From positions 3,410,001 to 3,474,000 of the forward strand of contig OZ240237.1 in the NCBI GenBank assembly GCA_965198025.1: a stretch of DNA of 64,000 nt, in the 5' to 3' direction. Below are positions 50,126 through 59,559 of the stretch, in pieces. Made by a program: the position numbers and the translations under genes. The notes below the pieces were generated by a model. The model was not told the DNA's origin. It did not search any database and saw only the letters and a program-made list of their open reading frames with translations. Every line of letters begins with the position of its first letter. Positions within the stretch are counted from its first letter, which is position 1. The DNA comes from CAYWWM01 sp965198025 (GTDB lineage Bacteria; Acidobacteriota; Terriglobia; 2-12-FULL-54-10).

Positions 50126-51560
50126 GGTGACAGGGTTCCTCGAATATCAACGGGAAGCGCCGGGCTACCGGCCGATTGCGGAGCGCATCGAGGATTACCG
50201 CGAAGTTTACCGGGGGATGGAGGACCCGGCGCTACGCACGCAGGGGGCGCGGTGCATGGACTGCGGCATCCCGTTCTGTCATACCGGCTGCCCGCTCAAT
50301 AACATTATCCCGGATTGGAACGACCTGGTGTACCGCAACCGCTGGCAAGAAGCACTGCAGGTGCTGCATTCGACGAACAATTTCCCGGAGTTCACGGGGC
50401 GCGTGTGCCCGGCGCCGTGCGAAGCGGCCTGCGTGCTCGGGATCAACGACGACCCGGTGACGATCAAGCAGATCGAAAAAGCGATCGCAGACCGGGGCTT
50501 CGCGGAAGACTGGACGAAGCCGCAGCCACCCGCGACGCGGACCGGGAAGAAAGTGGTGGTGGTCGGGTCGGGGCCTGCCGGAATGGCGGCGGCGCAGCAA
50601 CTGAACCGCGCAGGGCATACCGTGACGCTATACGAGCGGGACGACCGCATCGGGGGGCTGCTGCGCTACGGCATCCCCGATTTCAAGATGGAGAAACACC
50701 TGATCGACCGGCGCGTGAAGCAAATGGAAGAAGAAGGCGTGATCTTCCGCACGTCGTTGAACGTGGGCGTGGACGTCGAAGGACAGCAACTGCTGCGCGA
50801 GTACGACGCCGTGCTGATCTCGATCGGCTCCACGATTCCGCGCGACCTGCCGGTACCGGGGCGCGAGCTCAAGGGCGTATGCTTCGCGATGGAGTTCCTG
50901 CCGCAGCAGAACCGGCGCGTGGCGGGGCTGCCGGTAGACCCGGAGAAGAGTATCACGGCGACGGGCAGGCGCGTGGTCATCATCGGAGGCGGCGATACGG
51001 GAGCGGACTGCTTGGGGACGTCGCACCGGCAAAAGTGCGCCGAAGTGCACATGTTCGAACTGCTGCCGATGCCCCCGTCGGAACGAACTCCTGAGATGCC
51101 GTGGCCGAACTGGCCGATGACGCTACGCACGGAAAGCTCGCACGAAGAAGGCGGCAAGCGGCGCTGGAGCGTTTCGACGAGGAAATTCACGGGAGAGAAC
51201 GGACACGTCAAGAAACTGCACGGGATCGAACTCGAATGGGGACCGCCGGACGCCAACGGACGGCGGGCGATGAAGGAAATCCCCGGGTCGGAATTCGAGA
51301 TGAACATAGACCTGGTGCTGCTCGCCATGGGTTTCCTGCATCCGCAGAAGGCGGGGTTGGTGGAGCAGCTCGGAGTGAAGCTCGATCCGTGCGGCAACGT
51401 GGCCGCGGACGGGAGCTACATGACCAGCGCGCCGGGAGTTTTCGCCGCCGGGGACGCCCGGCGGGGCCAGTCGCTCGTAGTGTGGGCGCTCGCGGAAGGT
51501 CGCAAAGCCGCACGCGCCATCGATATTCACCTGATGGGCACGACCAGCCTGCCCATTTAA
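50118..51560 (+). CDS. gltD: Glutamate synthase small subunit (NADPH, FAD, 4Fe-4S)
   Basis: 480 residues, full length. N-terminal Fe-S motifs MDCGIPFCHTGCPLNNIIPD and CPAPCEAACVLGI. FAD site VVVVGSGPAGMAAAQQLNRA at about 140, NADPH site VVIIGGGDTGADCLGTSHRQ at about 290, closing APGVFAAGDARRGQSLVVWA. It passes electrons from NADPH to the large subunit. Starts eight bases before the gltB stop, so the pair is coupled. The end overlaps by four bases the convergent methyltransferase gene. Confidence 0.97.
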   Translation: MGKVTGFLEYQREAPGYRPIAERIEDYREVYRGMEDPALRTQGARCMDCGIPFCHTGCPLNNIIPDWNDLVYRNRWQEALQVLHSTNNFPEFTGRVCPAPCEAACVLGINDDPVTIKQIEKAIADRGFAEDWTKPQPPATRTGKKVVVVGSGPAGMAAAQQLNRAGHTVTLYERDDRIGGLLRYGIPDFKMEKHLIDRRVKQMEEEGVIFRTSLNVGVDVEGQQLLREYDAVLISIGSTIPRDLPVPGRELKGVCFAMEFLPQQNRRVAGLPVDPEKSITATGRRVVIIGGGDTGADCLGTSHRQKCAEVHMFELLPMPPSERTPEMPWPNWPMTLRTESSHEEGGKRRWSVSTRKFTGENGHVKKLHGIELEWGPPDANGRRAMKEIPGSEFEMNIDLVLLAMGFLHPQKAGLVEQLGVKLDPCGNVAADGSYMTSAPGVFAAGDARRGQSLVVWALAEGRKAARAIDIHLMGTTSLPI

Positions 51561-52576
51561 TTCCGATATCCAATCACCACCGGCGAATGGGAACCGATCT
51601 CGGCGGTTTCGACGCGGGTAAAGCCCGCCTGCCGAAGCCAGCCGGTGTACTCGGCGAGCGTGAAGGTGTCGCCGTGCTCGGTGTGAAGCAGCATGTTCAG
51701 AGCGAAAAAGACGGGGAAGGGCGGGCCGTTGCGGTCGTCGCTGGGAAGAAGGTCAATGATGACGACGCGGCCGCCGGAACGGAGAGCGGTGTGGAGACGC
51801 TGCAGCAGGTCCTGCGCGGACTGCGCACCCTCAGAGTGAAGGATGTTGCCGAGCAGGGCCAGATCGTACTGCTCGCGGCCGAAATCAACGGTTTTCAGGT
51901 CTCCCGGCAGGAAGTCGAACTGTTTCTCGACGCCGTGGCGCTGCAAGAATTCGCGCGTGACGGCGAGCATGGCGGGGAAGTCCTGTGCGGTGACGCGGCC
52001 TTCCGGGTCTCGCTCAGCCAGGGCAATGCCCCACACGCCGGAGCCGCACCCAACGTCCACAGTGCGGAGACCTTTCAAAAGTTTCCCGATGCCGAGCGAG
52101 TCGGCCAGGGCCCGGGCCCGGGTGAGGTGGAGACCGTGGAGGGTCTGCACCAGAATCGGAAAGAAGATCTCGGCGAGCATCTGGGTTTCCATGCGTTGGA
52201 GCGGCTGGCCGGAACGGATGACGTCGGTCAGGCGTCCCCAGGAATTCCATAGTTCGTCCTGCTCCATGAACAGGCCAAGATAGTCGGGGGCCCCACGAAC
52301 GAGAAACCGGGAGGCCAGGGGTGTGAGCTCATAGGTGGGGCCGTTCCGAATGAGAAGTTGGGTGGCAACCAGGGCGTTGAGGAGCATGCGGATTCCGCGC
52401 TCGCTGGCCTGAGCTGCCGTGGCGATCTCCGCGACAGTCTTCTTCCCGGCGGCGATGTGGGAGAACACGCCCAACTGCAGGCCAGACGAAAGCACGCGCG
52501 ACGGAATAAAGGAAAAGGCCATCTGATGCAGCAGTTCGGGGTCTGGTGCAGGATTCGCGCTGTTGGCTTCGGTCAT
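51557..52576 (-). CDS. O-methyltransferase (acetylserotonin/hydroxyneurosporene type, PF00891)
   Basis: 339 residues; MTEANSANPAP at 52576 is preceded by GGAGG and AAACTG. N-terminal winged-helix dimerisation domain (ELLHQMAFSFIPSRVLSSGL, TVAEIATAAQASERGIRMLL). The SAM site is LRTVDVGCGSGVWGIALAER, then VTAQDFPAML, and YDLALLGNILHSEGAQ and GGRVVIIDLLPSD follow. Closest in pattern to small-molecule O-methyltransferases with an N-terminal HTH-like domain. Substrate unknown. Confidence 0.84.
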   Translation of the reverse strand: MTEANSANPAPDPELLHQMAFSFIPSRVLSSGLQLGVFSHIAAGKKTVAEIATAAQASERGIRMLLNALVATQLLIRNGPTYELTPLASRFLVRGAPDYLGLFMEQDELWNSWGRLTDVIRSGQPLQRMETQMLAEIFFPILVQTLHGLHLTRARALADSLGIGKLLKGLRTVDVGCGSGVWGIALAERDPEGRVTAQDFPAMLAVTREFLQRHGVEKQFDFLPGDLKTVDFGREQYDLALLGNILHSEGAQSAQDLLQRLHTALRSGGRVVIIDLLPSDDRNGPPFPVFFALNMLLHTEHGDTFTLAEYTGWLRQAGFTRVETAEIGSHSPVVIGYRN

Positions 52577-52807
52577 CAGTTTCCTCCAAGGTCTCTTCTT
52601 GATCCTCGCTCTTCGCAATATGGTACGCGCCAGATGGAATGGCAAGAAAGGGGGAGGAGGCCACGGCGCAGGGCTTTGAAATGGGCAAAATCGGCTGACG
52701 TTTCGCAGCAGATACCTGCAAAGGTACGAGCCAAGGCTTTCCGTCCCCGGGAAGAGGTTGCGGTTGGCGACATGGTCGAGATCGAATCAGGGCGGGCAAC
52801 CAACTAC

Positions 52808-53392
52808 CTAGCCGCCCCCTTCCGAATCTGTTTCTGCAAAAACTTCCGCAGTGAAGCCTTCGATGGTCGCGCCGCGCTGCCAGGCGTCGGGAGGGAGCCC
52901 GGCCTTGCGGCAGGTTTCTTCCAGGAAGCGGGCGCGGTCCCATTGCCGCGCCACCGCCACCTGGGGTAGCAGCAAGCCGCGCGCGTGGTCCTGCGTGATC
53001 ATCAGGCCGTGAGCCCCTACCTGAATTTCTTCGGGGCGGACGGCGCGAAAGCGCGAAAGCACGGAAATCTCCAGCGCGATGTCGGGCAGCTCGGAGGGCT
53101 GCAAGGGCGGGAACCGAGGGTCGCGGAGCGCCGCAGCCTCAGCGGCGTCCATGACGGTCCGGTAGAGGGGAAGCGCCGCTTGGACATAGCCGATACAGCC
53201 GCGGAGGGCGTCCTTGTTGTGAAGGCTGACGAAGGCGCCGAGGCGGGCTTCGAGAACACCGGGGACAGTCGCAGGAAGGGGCTTGGGCTCCCGGTGCACG
53301 GCGGCTTCCAGACTGCGCCGCGCCAGCGAAAGCAGCAAACGCCGCTCGGCATGGTTGAGTCGAGAAGCCACGGCAGGGGTGGGCTGAGACAT
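52808..53392 (-). CDS. amrA: AMMECR1-domain protein (AmmeMemoRadiSam system protein A)
   Basis: 194 residues from MSQPTPAVASRLNHAERRLL at 53392. The AMMECR1 core LRGCIGYVQAALPLYRTVMD, AAALRDPRFPPLQPSELPDI, LEISVLSRF, GLLLPQVAVARQWDRARFLE is complete. In many bacteria it goes with a MEMO1-like protein and a radical SAM enzyme; neither is seen next to it here, although a radical SAM gene lies far off at 8217. Function is not established; nucleic-acid or modification roles have been suggested. Its ATG overlaps the pgsA stop (TAATG). Confidence 0.87.
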   Translation of the reverse strand: MSQPTPAVASRLNHAERRLLLSLARRSLEAAVHREPKPLPATVPGVLEARLGAFVSLHNKDALRGCIGYVQAALPLYRTVMDAAEAAALRDPRFPPLQPSELPDIALEISVLSRFRAVRPEEIQVGAHGLMITQDHARGLLLPQVAVARQWDRARFLEETCRKAGLPPDAWQRGATIEGFTAEVFAETDSEGGG

Positions 53393-53982
53393 TACTCCTG
53401 GGCGGTCCGTTGCAGCCGACCAGAGGTTGGCCGTACTTTGTGCTGCGGCTCCGGGGCCCCCATCCGAATCCAGAACCGGCGGAAGTACTGCGCGGCGGAG
53501 AGCACGGCGAGCGAAACCGCCAGCCACAAAGCCCAATAGCCGATGGTCTCCAGCAAAGCGAAGCGCATGCCCAGGATGATGGCGGTGATGGCAACCACCT
53601 GGGTGGCCATCTTGGCCTTTCCGAGGTCGGAGACTTCAATCCCGATGCCCCTGGCGAGGGCTACGTTCCGCAAACCCGTGACGGCGACTTCGCGTCCGAC
53701 CAGAATCACGACCATCCAGGCGGGCACCAGCCCCATCTCCACCATGGCAATCAGGGCGGAGGAAACCAGCAGCTTATCGGCGACCGGGTCCAGCCAAGTC
53801 CCGATGGCGGTCACTTGCCGCCGGCGTCGTGCCAGGTAGCCGTCCAGCGAGTCGGTCAGCGCGGCGGCCAAAAAGATGGCCACACCGATAAATTCCTTGT
53901 TCGGAAAGCGAGTGAGCAGAACAACGACGAGCAGCGGAATCAGGAAGATTCGGAGGATGGTCAGGCTGTTGGGAAGATTCAT
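53392..53982 (-). CDS. pgsA: CDP-diacylglycerol--glycerol-3-phosphate 3-phosphatidyltransferase
   Basis: 196 residues. The CDP-alcohol phosphotransferase motif D-G-x2-A-R-x8-G-x3-D-x3-D is seen in LDGYLARRRRQVTAIGTWLD followed by PVADK. About five hydrophobic segments. N-terminus MNLPNSLTILRIFLIPLLVV is the usual PgsA start. Makes phosphatidylglycerol phosphate in the inner membrane. Confidence 0.95.
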   Translation of the reverse strand: MNLPNSLTILRIFLIPLLVVVLLTRFPNKEFIGVAIFLAAALTDSLDGYLARRRRQVTAIGTWLDPVADKLLVSSALIAMVEMGLVPAWMVVILVGREVAVTGLRNVALARGIGIEVSDLGKAKMATQVVAITAIILGMRFALLETIGYWALWLAVSLAVLSAAQYFRRFWIRMGAPEPQHKVRPTSGRLQRTAQE

Positions 53983-54062
53983 TCATAACCCCGGCTCAAT
54001 TCCAGGATTCACTATAGCCAAGGGGAGGGGTGGTGTCAAAGAGAAATGAGTGCTCGGGAGGG

Positions 54063-54266
54063 CTACCATCGGGGCGGATCGGTGAGGGAAGGACGACGGG
54101 AGAGCGGTTCGCTCTTCTTGCCGACAGAGCTTCCACAGCGGGTGCACAGATATTCGTACATCTCGCTGTCGAGCAGGACCAGAAGCAGCCGCTTGCGCAC
54201 CGGCATGGCCGCCTTGCAGCGGGGGCAAAACAGCGAAACCGCCTCCAAGTTTTCAAACTGCTGCAC
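54063..54266 (-). CDS. Small zinc-ribbon protein
   Basis: 67 residues. Two Cys pairs, FCPRCKAAMPVRKR and YLCTRCGSSV, with 24 residues between, form a zinc ribbon. The rest is charged with no membrane segment. It lies between acs and pgsA on the same strand with short gaps, and is probably co-transcribed. No assigned function. Confidence 0.7.
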   Translation of the reverse strand: MQQFENLEAVSLFCPRCKAAMPVRKRLLLVLLDSEMYEYLCTRCGSSVGKKSEPLSRRPSLTDPPRW

Positions 54267-54314
54267 GGCTCACGCTCCGAACCGGGTTCTCATCATCTAT
54301 TATCTTACTCTGTA

Positions 54315-56237
54315 TCATTCTGCCCTGCGCACAGCCTGTTTGAGGTCGTGCCAGGCTTGGCGGGCTTCGTCCACGGAGCCGGCGTCCTCGATGGTCGTGA
54401 TGTCGCCGGGGTCTTTGTCAAGCACCACAGCTTTGAGCACACGGCGCATGATCTTCCCGCTGCGCGTCTTCGGGAGCATGTGTACGAACTGGATCTCCCC
54501 GACGACTCCCACAGGGCCGAGCGTTTCGCGAACCGTGGCCAGCAGTTCCTTGCGCAGTTGCTCGCTCGGCTCGTGCTGCTGGCGCAGCACCACGAAGGCC
54601 GAGATCACTTCGCCGCGCAGTTCGTCGGGCCGTCCCGTGACACCGACCTCGGCAACGGCGGGATGCTTGAGGAAGGCGCTCTCGACCTCGATGGACCCGA
54701 TGCGGTGCGCGGCGATCTTGATGACCTCGTCGGCGCGCCCCGCGAACCAGTAGTAGCCGTCCTCGTCCACGACGCCGGCGTCGCCGGTAAAGTAATGTCC
54801 CGGAAGCTTCTCCCAGTAGTCCGCGCCGTAGCGCTCCGGCTCGCCCCACAGCGTGGGTGTCAGGCTGGGAAAAGGTTCATTGAACACGACGATCCCGCGT
54901 TCGCCGGGAGGGCAGACCTGTCCTTCGGGAGTCATCACGGCTGCCTCAATGCCGGGCAGGGCGATACCCGCAGCGCCGGGCTTGATCGGAAGCATGGCGA
55001 TACCGTAGGGATTGCCCAGGACCGGGCCGCCGGTCTCCGTCTGCCACATATGGTCAATCACCGGAATCCGGTCGTGAAAGACCTGTTTCTGCAGCCATTC
55101 CCAGGCAGGCGGGTTCAGCACTTCGCCGGCACAGAATACCCTCTCGAGCGACGAAAAATCATAGGGCCGGGCGTAGTCGTCTCCATAACGCATCATCAGG
55201 CGGACGGCGGTGGGCGAAGTAAACACGCCTGTAACATGGTGATGCGCCAGCAGCTTCCAGAATACATTCGGGCCGGGATGGTCCAGTGCTCCCTCGTAGG
55301 CAATGCTAGTGCAACCAACAATGAATGGTGCGTAGACCGTGTAGCTGTGCCCCACGGCCCAGCCGATATCGGAGGTGGCCCACCAAACGTCGGTCGGGCG
55401 GAGAGCGAACATCCAGTCGGCCATGCAGCAGATGCCAACCTGATATCCGCCGTGGGTGTGCACAGCCAGCTTCGGCTTGGCCGTCGTGCCGGAGGTCGCC
55501 AGAATGTAGGCGGTCTCATTCGACTCCATGATCTCGCAATCACTCGACTGGCCCTTCCCACGCTCCAGAAATGCAGGCCAGTCCAGGTCGCGACCGGGCT
55601 GCATCGGTACGGGGTCGCTGGTTCTCCGTAGCACAACGACCGCTTCCACGGGCTGGCCGGGAGCAGCGAGAGCGCCGTCTACGATTTCCTTAAGGCGTAT
55701 GCTCTTGCCTTTGCGGTAGGTGACGTCTGCCGCCAACAGGACCTTCGCTCCTGCGGCGATTACGCGGTCGGCCAGGGCGGAGGCTCCGAAGCCGGCGAAG
55801 ACCACCAGATGAATTGCCCCGATGCGCGCCGCCGCAAGCATCGCGATGATCGCTTCCGGCATGGTCGGCATGTAAACGGCGACGCGGTCTCCCTTGCCGA
55901 CGCCTAGGCCCCGTAGCGCGGCGGCCACCTGTTTGACTTCTTCGAGCATCTGCGCGTAGGTCAAGACGCGGCTCTCGCCGTTCTCGTTCTCATAGATCAA
56001 CGCGGCGTGGCCGCCCCAGCCGCGTAAAACGTGGTGGTCCAGGGCGTTGTAGCAAAGATTTGTTTGTGCGTTGACGAACCAGCGGAATGACGGTCCGTGC
56101 CGTTCGAAAACACGGTCCCACTTGCGGAACCAAGGGAGCTTCTCCGCTGCCCGGCCCCAGAAGGCCTCGCGGTCGGCGCGCGCGTCTTCGATCATGCGGC
56201 GGACTTGGGCGGGGATTACTTGCATAGGGTTTGACAT
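54315..56237 (-). CDS. acsA: Acetyl-CoA synthetase-type AMP-forming ligase
   Basis: 640 residues from MSNPMQVIPAQVRRMI at 56237 (GAGG upstream). ANL motifs: A3 ILATSGTTAKPKLAVHTHGG; WWATSDIGWAVGHSYTVYAP, as in acetyl-CoA synthetases; A5-type MWQTETGG; DAGVVDEDGYYWFAGRADEV; and the catalytic Lys region LPKTRSGKIMRR, where acetylation regulates the enzyme in many bacteria. Acetate is the most probable substrate; propionate is possible. Third gene after the acyl-CoA ligase in a leftward cluster. Confidence 0.9.
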   Translation of the reverse strand: MSNPMQVIPAQVRRMIEDARADREAFWGRAAEKLPWFRKWDRVFERHGPSFRWFVNAQTNLCYNALDHHVLRGWGGHAALIYENENGESRVLTYAQMLEEVKQVAAALRGLGVGKGDRVAVYMPTMPEAIIAMLAAARIGAIHLVVFAGFGASALADRVIAAGAKVLLAADVTYRKGKSIRLKEIVDGALAAPGQPVEAVVVLRRTSDPVPMQPGRDLDWPAFLERGKGQSSDCEIMESNETAYILATSGTTAKPKLAVHTHGGYQVGICCMADWMFALRPTDVWWATSDIGWAVGHSYTVYAPFIVGCTSIAYEGALDHPGPNVFWKLLAHHHVTGVFTSPTAVRLMMRYGDDYARPYDFSSLERVFCAGEVLNPPAWEWLQKQVFHDRIPVIDHMWQTETGGPVLGNPYGIAMLPIKPGAAGIALPGIEAAVMTPEGQVCPPGERGIVVFNEPFPSLTPTLWGEPERYGADYWEKLPGHYFTGDAGVVDEDGYYWFAGRADEVIKIAAHRIGSIEVESAFLKHPAVAEVGVTGRPDELRGEVISAFVVLRQQHEPSEQLRKELLATVRETLGPVGVVGEIQFVHMLPKTRSGKIMRRVLKAVVLDKDPGDITTIEDAGSVDEARQAWHDLKQAVRRAE

Positions 56238-56247
56238 GGATAAAACC

Positions 56248-56469
56248 TCACAGCTTGTACCCGAATTTCCGCAGGAGTTCTTTGCGGGCGACAACGTCGG
56301 CAAGGGTCTCAACGCCTTTGGGCGCAGAGCCGTCAATCACACCGAGCACGCCGCTCCCCTGGTCGCTTCGAGCGACGACGATCTCGACCGGGTTGGCGAT
56401 GAAATGGGACTGACCTACGATGAGGTTCGTTCCATCGGGAAGCTCCATCCGAACAGTGCTGAGTTCCAT
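56248..56469 (-). CDS. Adenosine-specific kinase (PF04008) with large internal deletion
   Basis: 73 residues. The N-terminus MELSTVRMELPDGTNLIVGQ and SHFI match the start of the 160-residue adenosine-specific kinase family; the next residues ANPVEIVVARSDQGSGVLGV, IDGSAPKGVE and ARKELLRKFGYKL match its end. About 90 central residues are missing in frame. AGAGG lies four bases before the ATG, and the stop is 10 bases before the acs start. The gene is thus still expressed in form, but probably without enzyme activity. A role in translation coupling or as a small scaffold is possible. Confidence 0.75.
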   Translation of the reverse strand: MELSTVRMELPDGTNLIVGQSHFIANPVEIVVARSDQGSGVLGVIDGSAPKGVETLADVVARKELLRKFGYKL

Positions 56470-56497
56470 GAAACCTCTTGCTGGGTGGTCCCTCCCT

Positions 56498-58270
56498 CTA
56501 ATTAACTCGTTTATCATACTCCGACCATTCCCGCTCGCGGAGTTCAAACTTCTTGATCTTGCCGGTGGAAGTCTTGGGAAGCGGTCCGAACGTGACGTGT
56601 TGCGGGCACTTGAAGTGCGCCAGTTTCCGGCGGCAAAACTCCACGATGTCCCGCTCATCAACGCGGGAGCCGGGCTGGAGCGTCACAAAGGCTTTCGGGA
56701 CCTCACCCCACTTTTCATGCGGGACGGCAATCACGGCGGCTTCGAGCACGTCCGGGTGATCGCAGATTGCTTTCTCCACTTCCTGGGTCGAGATGTTTTC
56801 CCCACCGCTGATGATGATGTCCTTCTTGCGGTCGCGGATCTCCAGATAGCCGGATGGATGGAGCACGGCCAAATCCCCGCTGTGAAACCATCCGCCCCGG
56901 AAGGCCTCAGCAGTGCCCTTGGGGTCCTGATAGTAGCCTTTCATGACCGTGTTGCCACGAAAGACGACTTCGCCTAACGTCTGCCCGTCGGCGGGAACGT
57001 CGCGCATCTTGGCGTCCACCACGCGGACCCCCGTTCCGGCAACGACGTGCGGGACCCCCTGGAGTGCCTTGATGCGGGCTCGCTCGGGCAATTCCCGTTC
57101 ATTCCATTCCTCGCGCCATTCGCAGAAGGTGGAAGGACCGTAGGTTTCCGTCAGGCCGTAGAGGTGGATGATCTCCATCCCAAACTGCTCGCCGGCACGA
57201 ATAACGGCCGGAGACGGCGGAGCGCCGCCGGTGGCGACGCGGAGCGGATGGTCGAGGCGAAACTCGCGGGCCGCCGGATGGTGCAGCAGAGACGACAGTA
57301 TGGTCGGCGCAGCGCAGAAGTGCGTGACACGATGTGCCCGGATGGCGTTCAGAATGCTTTCCGGGTCCGGCCGGCGCAGGCAAACGTGTGTGGCGCCCAT
57401 CGCCGTCACGCCCCAGGGAAAGCACCAGCCATTGCAGTGGAACAATGGAACCACCCAAAGGTAGACGCTGCGGCTCTGGATTTCCAGCAACTCCGCCACG
57501 CCCAGAGCGTTTAGATACGCACCCCGGTGGGTGTAGACAACGCCTTTGGGTTTGCCTGTCGTTCCGCTCGTGTAATTGATGGAGATGGAGTCGTTCTCGT
57601 CATCCAGACGAAAGTCCTCAAACTCGTCCTCTCCGGTCGCCAGGAACTCTTCGTAGTCCTGTCCTCCGAGAGGTAGCTTGTCGTGCGACCCGCCTGGGGA
57701 TTCCAGGGCCGTATGGCGGGCAATCACGAAGCGCCGGGTGGCCTTGAGCTGCGGGGCAATGGGTGCAATCAGCGAGACCAGTTCCGAGTCCACGACCAGA
57801 AGCTTGGCTTCGGAGTGGTTCAGAATGTAGGCGATCTCATTCGAGTTCAGGCGGGTGTTGATCGTGACCAGAAGCGCCCCGGCCAGCGGCACGGCAAAGT
57901 GAGCTTCCAGCAAGGCTGGGACGTTCGGGGCGAGACAGGCGACGCTGTCCCCCGGCTCGATTCCCGCACGGCGCAGCGCGCCCGCCAACCGGTGGACCCG
58001 ACGATGGAACTCGGCGTAGGTGTAGCGTACGTCTTGATGAATGACGGCAGTCTTGTCCGCAAACACGGAGGCGCTGCGCTCAAGGAAGGCAACCGGCGTC
58101 AGCTTGCTCAAGTGCACCGGAAGCAACTGGTTGATCGTTCCTTCGACACGCGCGCTTCGCCCTGGGGAAGAGGAAAGGAGCTGTTGGGACTGGTGCACTT
58201 CGGGTTGCTTTGGCATGGCATTTCCCAATCGCCGTGTGGCCTTGGCTGAAACCGCTCGGCGGGGAGCCAT
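56498..58270 (-). CDS. Acyl-CoA synthetase (fatty-acid-CoA ligase family)
   Basis: 590 residues from ATG 58270 with GGAG four bases upstream; ATG 58216 (MPKQPEV) is an alternative. ANL motifs: SINYTSGTTGKPKGVVYTHR (A3), HLYGLTETYGPSTFCEW (A5), GGWFHSGDLAVLHPSGYLEI with RDRKKDIIISGGENIS (A7/A8), and LPKTSTGKIKKFELRE with the catalytic Lys. This is the medium/long-chain acyl-CoA ligase group (AlkK-like). First gene of the leftward cluster including acs and pgsA. Confidence 0.9.
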   Translation of the reverse strand: MAPRRAVSAKATRRLGNAMPKQPEVHQSQQLLSSSPGRSARVEGTINQLLPVHLSKLTPVAFLERSASVFADKTAVIHQDVRYTYAEFHRRVHRLAGALRRAGIEPGDSVACLAPNVPALLEAHFAVPLAGALLVTINTRLNSNEIAYILNHSEAKLLVVDSELVSLIAPIAPQLKATRRFVIARHTALESPGGSHDKLPLGGQDYEEFLATGEDEFEDFRLDDENDSISINYTSGTTGKPKGVVYTHRGAYLNALGVAELLEIQSRSVYLWVVPLFHCNGWCFPWGVTAMGATHVCLRRPDPESILNAIRAHRVTHFCAAPTILSSLLHHPAAREFRLDHPLRVATGGAPPSPAVIRAGEQFGMEIIHLYGLTETYGPSTFCEWREEWNERELPERARIKALQGVPHVVAGTGVRVVDAKMRDVPADGQTLGEVVFRGNTVMKGYYQDPKGTAEAFRGGWFHSGDLAVLHPSGYLEIRDRKKDIIISGGENISTQEVEKAICDHPDVLEAAVIAVPHEKWGEVPKAFVTLQPGSRVDERDIVEFCRRKLAHFKCPQHVTFGPLPKTSTGKIKKFELREREWSEYDKRVN

Positions 58271-58320
58271 TTTACTCCAAAACGATCACGGGAAACCGGT
58301 TCGAAGGGAAGAACACCGGG

Positions 58321-59241
58321 CTAGACGAGGGACCACCCGGTTCCTTCGTGCCCAAAGCAGAAGACCTCGGGATGCCCAGCATGAATGACCTCGGCCAGAA
58401 TTTCGAGCGACTCAACGAGCCGGGGCCCCGGGCGGTTGAAGTATTGATTGCCGTCGAGCAGGTAGGTACGGTTCCTGCGCACGGCGCACAAGCGGTTCCA
58501 TTCGGGTTTACGGGTGAGGGGCGCCAGCTCCTCTCGTGTGCGTGCGATATCGAAGCCGCACGGCAGGATCAGGATCACCTCCGGATCGGCGGCTGTCAGA
58601 TCGGACCAATCCAGATAAGGAGAGTGTTGGTCGGCCAAGCCGAACAGGTTGCGGCCACCGGCCATACGAACCAGGTCCGGCATCCAATTCCCGGAAGCCA
58701 TCAGCGGGTCAATCCATTCAATGCAGGCCACTTGTGGGTGCCGGGGGAGGCTCCGCGCACGGCGTTCGATGGCGCCCATGCGGTTGCGGAGCCGGGCGAC
58801 AAGCTCGCGGCCTCTCTGCGCAATTCCCAATGCGTTGGCAACCCGTTCGACGTCGCTCCAGATATCTGTCAATCCGTTGGGCTGCAAGGAAATAATCTGC
58901 GGCGGGAAGCCAACGAATGTCTTGACCGCTGCCTCCACGTCGCGCAGGCTCACGGCGCAGACTTCACATTGCGTTTGCGTGATGATATGGGAAGGCTGGA
59001 GCGATGACAGCAGCTCAGCGTCCACGCGGTAGACGCTGAGCGCATCTTCCAGAATCCCTTTTACCTGGCGGTCAATCTCGGCGCTCGTCGCGGCGACCCG
59101 GAACTTCGGCGCGGTGCAGACCGGGAGGCTGCGAACGGCGGGTGGAAAGTCACATTCATGCGAACGTCCCACCAAGTAATCCTGCATCCCGAGGGCGCAA
59201 ACGAATTCGGTGCTGCTGGCAATCAGGGAAATTATCCTCAT
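58321..59241 (-). CDS. BtuF-like cobalamin-binding protein without signal peptide
   Basis: 306 residues from MRIISLIASSTEFVCALGMQ at 59241; an upstream ATG at 59268 adds nine residues. IISL.AS.TE..CALG, LVGRSHECDFP, ITQTQCEVCAVS, and the long helix linking two lobes are typical of BtuF/FhuD-type class III binding proteins. There is no signal peptide or lipobox and no ABC transporter gene nearby. Cytosolic BtuF homologues of this sort (motif GRSHECD-P) are common in bacteria with unclear role, perhaps corrinoid handling. Confidence 0.8.
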   Translation of the reverse strand: MRIISLIASSTEFVCALGMQDYLVGRSHECDFPPAVRSLPVCTAPKFRVAATSAEIDRQVKGILEDALSVYRVDAELLSSLQPSHIITQTQCEVCAVSLRDVEAAVKTFVGFPPQIISLQPNGLTDIWSDVERVANALGIAQRGRELVARLRNRMGAIERRARSLPRHPQVACIEWIDPLMASGNWMPDLVRMAGGRNLFGLADQHSPYLDWSDLTAADPEVILILPCGFDIARTREELAPLTRKPEWNRLCAVRRNRTYLLDGNQYFNRPGPRLVESLEILAEVIHAGHPEVFCFGHEGTGWSLV

Positions 59242-59559
59242 TAGCGCCGGGCCACCTTCCCTGTTCATTCTACCTGACTGGTAGCATCCTGGAAGGTTGG
59301 CGCCAACGGGTCAGCATACAACCGCGACCACGACGAAAGAAACTAATTGAGTCAGGAGGCGGTTGTTGCCAGAAAACAAACAGTCTTTAGTGAAGAATGG
59401 GAGTGATCTTGACCCTGCTTGTTTCCGGGCGCATCATCAAAAAGCCACGCAGCGAAGAGAAGGAAACGAATGGCACGCGATTTGCGCTAACGAAACCGAA
59501 CGAAAAAAATGCGACCGAAGGGTTTGAAAGGTTTTGAAGGAAGGAAAGGGAACGAGTCT

